A DNA stretch of 50,621 bases from Chara braunii (lineage: Eukaryota > Streptophyta > Charophyceae > Charales > Characeae): contig BFEA01000010.1 of NCBI GenBank assembly GCA_003427395.1, positions 5,363,267 to 5,413,887 on the forward strand. Reading direction: 5' to 3'. The notes beneath the pieces are model-generated. The model saw only the letters and a list, made by a program, of their open reading frames with translations, was not told where the DNA came from and ran no database searches. The position numbers and the translations under genes were made by a program. The stretch's first letter is position 1, and each line of letters opens with the position of its first letter. Shown here piece after piece: positions 32,625-40,329 of this stretch.

Positions 32625-33054
32625 ACGTCAAACAGCAGGTGAAATCCATGATCATGGTCTTTAGATATCTGCATATTTCTTAAAAGGATAGCGAGGTAGT
32701 GAGGCTTGGATGGCGGGACAGACAGGGCCGACTAGTGCCCTGCAGTTAGGGTTGAGGTTTGGGCATGTAGAATAATCTGGGCTGTTGGACCTGGTTCCAA
32801 CACACTACCCCATGGAAGAAGGGTCCCTTCACACAGGCCTGCTCAGTCAATCCCCTGGGTTGAAGGGCAATCAATGCTGGCAGGCCCCACAGTCTCAGTC
32901 CTTATTTTTTTTCCCTCATTTTTTCAGACATTCTTCTTTCTGTAAATGGGATGCTGGACCCGTTTTCCAGCAGGTGATGCTCCCCACCAATAGATGGAGC
33001 CTCTCCCCAGGTGTTAGTGGTGTCTGCTCTTATCAGCAGCACTAACACTGGAGG
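32625..33054 (+). mobile_element. Flank with a separate LINE 3' tail fragment
   Basis: About 160 bp of unassigned sequence is followed, from about 32785, by a third copy of the LINE tail. CAGTCAATCCCCTGGG, GGCAATCAATG and GGACCCGTTTTCCAGCAGGT with GATGCTCCCCACCAATAGA all match LINE-B at 43846-43970. No coding sequence. The copy stops at the sequencing adapter at 33055. Confidence 0.65.
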
Positions 33055-33092
33055 CTGTCTCTTATACACATCTAGATGTGTATAAGAGACAG
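33055..33092. other. Untrimmed Nextera mate-pair junction adapter
   Basis: These 38 bases are CTGTCTCTTATACACATCT followed directly by its reverse complement AGATGTGTATAAGAGACAG. This is the Tn5 mosaic end in the head-to-head arrangement of the Nextera mate-pair circularisation junction. It is a library artefact, not genome. Sequences on the two sides need not be neighbours in the organism. Confidence 0.97.
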
Positions 33093-33481
33093 GGTGAGGG
33101 CAGGCAGCGGTGCAGTCTGCCCTGAATTGCGAGGAGGTGGGTGGTTTTTGCCGGGTCCGTGTTTGCAGTTGGGCGGCTGTGGACACAGACCCCGGCCGCG
33201 GGTGTGGCAGAGCGGTTTCGCAGGGAGTGGTGACAGCTTTGGATGGTTGCTTTTCTCTTTCGTGGTTTCATGGGTTTCTGTACTGAGCTCATACGCTTTT
33301 GAATTGCTTGGTCTTGTTGCACGGCCCTGGAATGGACCGGTCCGGAGTGCCTGGATCATTCCAACGTGGCTGCCCCCTTTTTTGGTAAGGGACACCGGGC
33401 GGCGGGCGCAGTTTCCGGCGGAGTGTATAATTCAGCGTTGGGCACTGGGCCTGTTTATCAAAAAAAAAAATAAAAAAAAAT
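33093..33481. other. Unassigned GC-rich stretch after adapter
   Basis: No gene, repeat or RNA was recognised. It ends in an A-rich run (33460-33480) next to the foldback element. One adapter-derived open frame spans it and is not a gene. Confidence 0.5.
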
Positions 33482-33993
33482 CGGGGAAATTGCATCTGTA
33501 CCCCACTTAAAGATGGGAATACCCTCTATACCCAGTCCCACAGCACGGACTTGCATCTATACCCGGAGGCCGTTCAACATTGCAGAGTAACCACCTTTTC
33601 CCTTGTGTGAAATGGTCGGTGTACCCAATTCCGCAGGCCCTGGATTCCGAGCACGAAATTATGCTCACGCCCACCAAGTAGACCGTTGTGGCCCAACAGC
33701 TTCTGGGTATGAGCATAATATCAGCCATCGGTAGCAGGGTATATGAACAATTTGGCCTCTCCTCCTCAGATCCTGGGTATGCCCATAATTTTGCCTCGGT
33801 ATGTACATAATTTGTGCATTCTAGTAGTTGGTTATAACTACAATTTTGCAGTACCAACCTGGGTCCACCTCGGTCTTGGGCATGCCAACAATTTCCACCA
33901 GCCATTTTGTGGGTATAGACACAAGTTGGCGCTGGGACTGGGTATAGCCGGTATTCCAATCTTTAAGTGGGGTACAGATGCAATTTCCTCCCC
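33482..33993. mobile_element. Foldback/MITE-like element, 62-bp inverted arms
   Basis: The left arm 33482-33543 (GGGGAAATTGCATCTGTACC ... CCCAGTCCCACAG) is repeated in inverted orientation at 33932-33993 with only a few differences. The interior holds iterated words of the type GGGTATGnnCATAATTT, inverted in the left half (for example CATCTATACCC). The whole element looks built from one short motif. A-rich runs lie on both sides. It encodes no protein. Confidence 0.75.
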
Positions 33994-34612
33994 AAAAAAG
34001 AGGGCACTACCGACCTCTGTGAAAACGTCTGGTAGACCTCTGCCCAGCAGAGGGAATACAAAGGAGGCGGTCGTTTGCACTCAAAAAAAAGGATAAAAGT
34101 GAAGAAAAAAAAGTCTGAATAACAAATGAACCACGCTGAAGGCATTCTCTTGCTTCCCGCCTCTGACCGGGAGTTCCTTTTCTTTTTTTTTTGGTACAAG
34201 TGAGCCCATAGGGCCCCAACATTTTCTTCTTTTTGCCGAGCCTCTTCGGGACCTCCAAAGAATGAGGTTGACATTCACTTTTCACTTTGAACTACAGCTG
34301 TGAAAAGTAGTGGCAAGTACTTGTCAAATCTGCACAGGCCTGCCGTTCAGGCCCTTTTCAATTTATCATTCTAGTATTTCAGTGAACCCCGTAGCAGCCA
34401 GGTCCTGTCCAAGCCTCCAACAAGGGCACATGCGGGGGCTGCACCCCATCTGTACGTGGGCGATACCGGCCAGTGTTAAGCCGGTAGCATCAGGACCGAG
34501 CTTCTGCGATGGGCCAGTTGCTGTACCTCCCCTCCCCCTGCGAACATGAAGAGTCCGGCTCAATGCCGCTCGGGGGGGGCAATGGGCTGTCTCAAGGTGG
34601 CAGGCCCCAAGC
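33994..34612. other. Unassigned stretch before LINE-B
   Basis: No gene was recognised. A-runs and T-runs occur around 34085-34190. A perfect 7-bp hairpin (TACCGGC/GCCGGTA) lies near 34466-34488. A GGGTTCTATCCC word on the - strand near 34640 resembles a tRNA B box but has no matching A box that I can see. Confidence 0.45.
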
Positions 34613-35596
34613 TTGCCCAGGAAGGTACATGAGACCAGAGGGGATAGAACCCAAGACCTCCTGAAGGGATGGACAGGTAAAGAGTCGAGATTCTTAGATC
34701 TCAGGAGAAAAGAAAAACAAGCTACAATAGTCTCTCCCAAGGGAACCCAATCCCTATCTCAAGGCAGTGAAAATTCCATGCTTAGACTGAAAGAAATGGT
34801 ATCCGAAATCACGAGAGAACGGACATATCTACTTTTGGAAGGACAACCAGCACGAGAAACTGCTCAACCCAAGAAAAGGGAAGAAACCGTGATAGAAGAG
34901 AGACAGGGGGAGGACGAAATAAGAGAAGTATACAAGGAAGAGAGGAAGCAAGACCTTAGAATATTAGAACTAAACACCTCCAGCAAAAGACAAAAGCTCA
35001 AACAAAGAATGGCTCAAGGACAAGGGGATCTACCGCCGTCAAAGACAGGTGTGGTTTTCTTACCTGTCAGGTGTAAAGGGGGATGTTGGCAAATAGGCTT
35101 GACAGAACCTCAGGGGGCGGTGTATGGGGAAATAACGATGCATGGTTCCAGACCGCAGTTTATGTCTTTGGTTACCCTTACAGGAGGAATGGCAGAGGAA
35201 TCATGGTTTCAACTGGAAATAATGAAATTCATTAAAGAAAATTTCCCGCCAGGAGCAGTAGCTTTTCTTTCATTATCCTCAGAAGAACAAAGGATAGCAG
35301 TTTGGGCAGGAGTCTCTCAAAGAGGTTCAGATACTCTAAATCAAGGCTGGACTTTTCTGGTCAGAAGAGGATGTGGGGGTCCTTCTAGCAAGAGTACTCA
35401 AACATGGCATTATAGAGAAGGGGGGGGTGCTGGATTCAGGTCAGTGGAAGATCTTGTAATCAAATCAGCCTTTCACTCTCTTACTGTATGGCCTATTAGA
35501 TCGCCGAAATTTTTTTTATGGAAAGAATTAAAGTTATTGAAGCTCTGTACAATAAAGACAAAGAATGGAAACTGCTTAGAAGGCAGGCAGACTTAG
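34613..35596 (+). CDS. LINE-B middle ORF, unknown function
   Basis: An open frame up to 35596 whose first ATG is at 34778. It has a charged coiled-coil-like N-terminal part (LRLKEMVSEITRERTYLLLE, EERQGEDEIREVYKEERKQD). A beta-rich globular part follows (GVVFLPVRCKGGCWQIGL, FMSLVTLTGG, FQLEIMKFIKENFPPGAVAF, GWTFLVRRGC). It overlaps the start of ORF2 by 79 nt in another frame. The corresponding LINE-A region (2332-3322) aligns weakly. I recognise no domain. It may be an extra ORF or an ORF1 C-terminal segment. Confidence 0.6.
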   Translation: MPRKVHETRGDRTQDLLKGWTGKESRFLDLRRKEKQATIVSPKGTQSLSQGSENSMLRLKEMVSEITRERTYLLLEGQPARETAQPKKREETVIEERQGEDEIREVYKEERKQDLRILELNTSSKRQKLKQRMAQGQGDLPPSKTGVVFLPVRCKGGCWQIGLTEPQGAVYGEITMHGSRPQFMSLVTLTGGMAEESWFQLEIMKFIKENFPPGAVAFLSLSSEEQRIAVWAGVSQRGSDTLNQGWTFLVRRGCGGPSSKSTQTWHYREGGGAGFRSVEDLVIKSAFHSLTVWPIRSPKFFLWKELKLLKLCTIKTKNGNCLEGRQT

Positions 35597-36128
35597 ACCT
35601 AAGGTCACTCAATGTGAATGGATTGGCCTCTGCTAAGCTAAGCAAAAGACAAGCGATCTATGACCAACTAAAGGGCATTCATGGCAAGGAATGGCCGGAC
35701 GTTATATGAATTCAGAAACACATAACTACCTTCACAAGCAAATATGGCCTTACCAATGTTATAGAGCGCATGCCATCTCTCCAAGGAGCTCGGGGATGGC
35801 CATTTGGGTTCCTCCCAATTCAAGAGTGGATATCACCTACTCTGTGGCAGATCTGGAACAACGGAGGTGGGTGTATGTATTAGCAATACTGGAATTAGAG
35901 ATTGTAGGGATCCTATGTGTATATGGGCCAAATGAATTAAGGGAAAGGCAAAGTTTTTTTGGCAACATTATTCCACGATTACCAGTAGGCATTCCCCTTA
36001 TCATAGCAGGGGACTTTAATATGGCCCCATATCACATTTTTGATAGATGGCGTCCCCCCTCTCCATGCCCATCATACATGACACAAGATGAAAGGATAAC
36101 TGCAGATCTCACTGGCCTTGTTCTGTAG
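35518..36128 (+). pseudogene. LINE-B ORF2 endonuclease, N-terminal half
   Basis: ORF2 begins MERIKVIEALYNKDKEWK at 35518. The endonuclease starts with DLDLRSLNVNGLAS. A stop and a one-base loss follow WPDVI (about 35700-35720). The frame continues with ETHNYLHKQIW, WVYVLAILELEIVGILCVYG and LIIAGDFNMAPY, carrying the catalytic GDFN block. Similarity to LINE-A breaks off after about 36112-36128, where the Penelope-like element is inserted. Confidence 0.8.
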
Positions 36129-36192
36129 GAAGCGTAGATCCTTTATTCAAGATGTTGAAGCACTCTCCTCTCCTTCCTCTCCTCGGTCTTTG

Positions 36193-37320
36193 ATGAGTGA
36201 TGGCGAGTTCTTGTAAGAGACGTCTCGATGCTTGACTACTTTATCTTCTCGGGGGGTGTCTGCTAATGACTGTTTGATTCGTGATAAGGATTTTAATGCT
36301 TTCTTCCGATTGGTCGTGATATGGCTAGTTCTGAAAGGGGAAATTCCGTGGGCGGCCAGATTGGGCCCATATCTGTTGAAGCTTGTGTATTCTTATTATG
36401 ACTTGGCTGAGTGTCGTGGTCCCCTCGTGTATGTATTAATTTCTCCTTGGACTCGTCATTTGTATGTGGGTTCTACTTCTCATTCCCTACGGGTCAGGTG
36501 GAACGAGCACATGTACCGTGCATGTAATTTGAAGGTGGTTGATGATGGAGGGCGTAATCACAGGCTGTATGCATGGCTCCGACGGTGTGGTGTCGGTTCT
36601 TATGTGGCAGTTCCTCTTTTTGGTTGCTCATTGGAGGACATGCTGGGATTGGAAAAGTATGTTATTCGCAGCTTTAATCCTCATCTTAACTCCAGGGATC
36701 GAAGGAAGAAGGGTAAGAAGAAGCGATCGGGGTTGCGAGAGCGTGTAAAGAAGAATAAAAATGGTTTGAGTATTACCGCTGGTCTACCGGGCGACAGACA
36801 CTTGGTTTTTCGCTCGTCTGATGGAAAGGAGTCGAAATTTCTTTCTCGTTTGCTTGAGGGTTGTGTGGAGGGCAAGGTACGTAGGACTAGTATCGATTGC
36901 ACCGGTGGGAGTAGGTTGGCTGAAAATTGGAAGGTCCTCAAGCGGAAATTTGGATCCTCTATTGTGCGGTGTGATGGGGCTGTGGAACTTTTCCGTAAGG
37001 CTAAGGGCTGGTTGTTAGCCGGGCGTTCTCTGTTTTTTTATCCAGTGGTTGTGTTATGCTCCTGGGCGGTCATTTTGGTCCCTACTTTGGTTGGGTTCTT
37101 GTCTAAGCCGGCCTCTCGAAGGAGGTTGTATTCTTGGGATTTGGGGATGCTAATTAACGGGTTCTCGGCTATTGGGGGTCTTTCGTCTAAGCGCTCTCGA
37201 TATTCTTTGCGAGTAATTCTCTCTGGGTGTATCCGCAGAAGATTTGGTGTGCATGTGCGACGGAGGCTTACTGTGCGAGTTACTTTCGATGATAGATTCA
37301 AGGGTATTGTGCTAGTTTGA
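36193..37320 (+). pseudogene. PLE GIY-YIG endonuclease ORF
   Basis: The likely ATG is at 36193 with a TAA seven codons later (36214). It is open from there to a TGA at 37318-37320. Counting from codon 36232, the GIY-YIG fold reads VYVLIS (67-71), LYVGSTS (77-83), RVRWNEH (87-93), the catalytic Glu in GLEKYVIRSFNPHLN (Glu 141, Asn 153), and then a basic KKGKKKRSG tail. No paired Cys/His insert is seen. The domain would nick target DNA for insertion. A long basic linker (residues 160-360) leads to the RT, which continues in the -1 frame. Confidence 0.85.
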
Positions 37321-39035
37321 TTACGGGATCTGACATTTTGTTTGAATGGAAAGCTATGGTGGCAAGGAGGATAAGAGTGGTTTGGCTTAAGCACAGAAGC
37401 GTCGGAGATTTGTTGTTCGACTTTAAAGCAGCGGCCAGAGATGGAGAAGGGGTGTGCATGTGTGCAGAAAAGGATGCTGCGTATCCTAGGACAGGCGGGC
37501 ATGTGTGCTTTAGGCTTAATGAGTGTGGCATGGTGCCCTCTTGGTTGAAAAACAATAAGAATATTCCAAGACCGACCGAATTGGGTCTGAGGTCGCGATT
37601 AAGGAAACAGTTGGATGATTCCATGCAAGAACTGGAGTTTTCAGTCCCTATGGTTACTAAGGAGGGGTTAATGGGGTGTCTTCAGGATGGGTACAGGGAG
37701 GATACTGGTGACTTCACCGTGGATGAGGTTCTTGAATGGAAAAGAAGATTTCAAGGGTTGGTGAAGGTACCCATTGACCATAATGCGGGGGATACCCTGG
37801 TGTGTTGTCCAGCGGTGTACCAGATGGGGATCTCGAAGCTGTTCCTGAATAACCCAGGGTTTTGTCGGATCAACAAGGAGGGACGTACTTTGTTAAGAGT
37901 CATGGGGGACAAGTACAAGGGGCATGGGCTCGCTAGATTCGCCAAATGGGATGCAAAGGGAAAACTCGGCGACACATATGTCGTGCCCAATCACAAGGAT
38001 ATAGGGAAGTGGCGACCAATTTGCCCCTCGTGTTCCGATTGTGGGGTTCGAGCGAGCAAGAAAGTCTCACGGGTTATCGACCAGTTGGTGTGGGATTTGC
38101 CCGTGGGGACGCATTTTAACTTGAAAAGTACTGACTTGTTACGGGAGAGTATCCAACGGATCAATGCCGACTTGAAGGAAGGTGAGGGGTGGGTGATGGC
38201 GGCATTTGACATTAAGGAAATGTTTTGTAATCTGCCACATTCTTCTATACTGCGTGCTGTTGACTGGGTGACGGATTTTTGGATGTCTAAAGGGATGAAT
38301 GGGGTACTGGTTAAAAAGTTTGGTAAAGGTGTTAAGTTACAGAAAGAGAGGAAACAGGAAGGATGGGATTCGGTGGATTTTCAGATGGTCCGTGCGTCTA
38401 GTCCAGCTCTCGCTTGTCTGATGTGTGCGCATTCTGAGTTCGTCTTCTTGTCTTCAATTGGAAGTGATCGGAGATTGTTTCCTGGGGTGCGGCTTGTGGA
38501 TGATGTCTCCGTGTTTGTGAGGTTTAAGTGTGACAAGGCGGAAACGAAGGTGAAGGCTGAGGAATTGGTTAGACTTTTTGAAAGAAGTTACGGCAGTAAT
38601 CTGAGTTTGGAGTGTACCAGTCGTTCTTGTTGCTGGGAGTTTTTGGGATGTGTGATTAAGGATTTTGGTTTCCCGGTGGGGATCAGATGTGCTGCTGTGC
38701 ACAAGAATCAAAGAGGGATTCTGCGGGGGATTCAGTTTTAGAACTTGCAGGATGCGTGTTCTTACACCAGTAAGCAGCAGAAGATGGCGGTTGTGGGATC
38801 CTTCCTGCATCGTGCACTACGTTTCACTAGTATGCCGGGAGCCGAGATGTGTTTTCTCTTCTCTCTGAAGGTTGAACTGAGGCTTCGGGGATTTAGAGAC
38901 GAGTTTTTTTATGATGTGTTGAAAATTTTCTCGGGGAAATTTGGAGGAATCTGGCAGCATTATGTGGACTGTTTGACGGGATGGGGCAAGTTGCCCTCTA
39001 CTGTTGACGGGTTTTGTGATGGGCAGGGGGCATAG
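37317..39035 (+). pseudogene. PLE reverse transcriptase ORF
   Basis: It is open from 37317 to a TAG at 38739-38741, then open again in the same frame to 39035. Numbering from 37317, the linker CMC (47-49) with a nearby HVC is the CxC motif of this clade. RT blocks are GKWRPI (230-235), AAFDIKEMFCNLP (motif A, 295-307), VRASSPALACLM (motif B, 358-369), VRLVDDVSVFV (motif C, Asp 395-396), and WEFLGCVI (440-447). These are Penelope/telomerase-like rather than LINE-like. The first ATG is internal, and the frame joins the GIY-YIG ORF by a -1 shift at 37315-37320. Confidence 0.85.
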
Positions 39036-39317
39036 TTTTTCGAAGGGTCTTGGTCAAGATGGTTCTGTTTTGTATGGGTTGGCCAGTGGACCGATGGTTC
39101 GAGGTGTTCTCGAAATAGGATACTCAGGACCTTTTCTTCGGTGGTGGTCAGGCCTGCCGAGGGGTTAGGCTGTTAGAAGGTACCGGTAGAAGGGTCCGTG
39201 TCTAATCATGCCGGGATCGGGTCTTGATTTTGACGATTGTGAACAGTAGGCCGCCGATAGCGCCTTCTGTAGGATACTTATAAGGCCAACCACAATGATG
39301 AGGATCAACGACGCTTT
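39036..39317 (+). other. PLE 3' untranslated region
   Basis: Non-coding sequence between the RT stop and the hammerhead. I see no second copy upstream of the endonuclease, so no pseudo-LTR can be defined. Confidence 0.4.
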
Positions 39318-39365
39318 GACCCCTGATGAGTTCGGCGCTGGCGGGCGAACGAAACATGTCGGGTC
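39318..39365 (+). ncRNA. Minimal type-I hammerhead ribozyme
   Basis: All core elements are present in order. Stem I 5' strand GACCC (39318-39322) is followed by CTGATGA (39323-39329). Stem II is GTTCG (39330-39334)/CGAAC (39346-39350) with an 11-nt loop. Then come GAA and A (39351-39354), a 2-bp stem III (AC/GT) with a 2-nt loop, cleavage site GTC (39358-39360), and stem I 3' strand GGGTC (39361-39365). Stem I is 5/5 and stem II 5/5 Watson-Crick. The very short stem III is typical of hammerheads of canonical Penelope-like elements. It is in the same sense as the RT and 283 nt past its last stop. Predicted cleavage is after C39360. Confidence 0.88.
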
Positions 39366-39534
39366 CCTCGCCAGATTCCTGGCCTGTTCTTCGCGCGTTG
39401 GTATGTTGTCACCATCTTTCGGTCCTGGTTGATGGGATGTGCTGTATCACGTTTTTGTATTCCCATCCTGTCGCGTTCGGGTTCTTTCATCAGTGTGTCG
39501 GTCGATTTTGTCTTTCTCTTCCTCTCTACCCCCA

Positions 39535-39538
<4 letters not shown>

Positions 39539-39612
<74 letters not shown>
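39539..39612. repeat. (CT)n microsatellite at PLE 3' end
   Basis: A nearly pure CT tract followed by CCTCCCTCCC and more T/C. The homologous LINE-A sequence has no such tract, so it came with the insertion or grew at its edge. Penelope-like elements of this clade favour microsatellites as targets. Confidence 0.9.
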
Positions 39613-39616
<4 letters not shown>

Positions 39617-39712
39617 CCTCCCTCCTTCTCTTTCTCTCTCCTTCTCTCCCTGTTTGGTGTGTCGAATTTGCAATCTTCTGGATGCGTCATGGGATTTACA
39701 AAGTGTTCTTCA

Positions 39713-40329
39713 AACAATCTCTCAACCTGTTTGACTCCTATAGGAGGTTAAATCCAGGGACTAAAACCTTTTCGTGCTTCAGGAAGGGAGCTACAAATTG
39801 CAATTCTAAATCGCATATAGATCTGATCCTCATAGCTGAAGAACTACAGGGAGCACTCCAGTTGGTTGAAATCTTCCCAAAAAGTTTATTCCCTGGTTTG
39901 GACCATGCTATGTGTGTAGCAGTCTTGTCATTTAGAAAAAAAACAGACCAAGGGAGAGGTTTTTATCATCTCAACACATCGCACCTCAAAATGGAGTGTT
40001 TCATTAATTATCTTCGAGATAATTGGAACTTCTGGAGAGACCAAAGACTGCGTCTCCAAGATGGCATTAGTTGGTTCAACAACGGTCTTGCTTTTCTGGG
40101 CTGTAAATGCAATGAATATTCTAAATTATTGGCAAGGCAGAAACACTAGAAAGAAACTAACTTTCATAATAGAATTCGAGAACTACAGATTAAGGAAAGA
40201 GATTCTAAAGAACAAGAAGTCCTTGAGTTAATAGCAAATGAAATTCAAAGTCTGGAAGATGACCTTCTCACCCATATGGAATATAGATAGCAAGGAATAA
40301 GAATAAGGGTCAAACTCAAAATTCAGAAT
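39713..40329 (+). pseudogene. LINE-B ORF2 endonuclease C-terminal half and linker
   Basis: LINE homology resumes with SLNLFDSYRRLNPGTKTF, then HIDLILIAEELQG and FPGLDHAMCVAV. These match the last endonuclease blocks of LINE-A, with the final Asp-His in GLDHAMC. The linker to RT follows in the same frame with TAG stops at 40147-40149 and about 40288. Confidence 0.8.

Larger units (their letters stand above)
36129..39712 (+). mobile_element. Penelope-like element, N-terminal GIY-YIG type
   Basis: About 3.6 kb interrupts the LINE-B endonuclease; LINE-A shows the uninterrupted order. It encodes a GIY-YIG endonuclease first and a Penelope-type RT second, joined through a CxC motif. Next come a hammerhead ribozyme and a CT microsatellite. 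This permuted order defines the Naiad/Chlamys group of Penelope-like elements. Lack of the Cys/His (CCHH) set in the endonuclease points to Chlamys, described from green algae. The exact ends are uncertain by about 15 bp on each side. TGTTCT occurs at both candidate ends, but I do not see a clean target duplication. Confidence 0.8.

Noticed and set aside
33076-33510. Open frame starting at the adapter
   Set aside because: Its first residues come from the Tn5 mosaic end, so it is an artefact.
34618-34665. tRNA-derived SINE head (B-box-like GGGTTCTATCCC, - strand)
   Set aside because: No A box at the right distance and no tRNA-like fold found by eye.
36119-36124. TGTTCT at both ends of the Penelope-like element as its target duplication
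   Set aside because: Joining at these hexamers leaves the LINE reading frame shifted and about 16 nt too long compared with LINE-A, so the true ends lie elsewhere.
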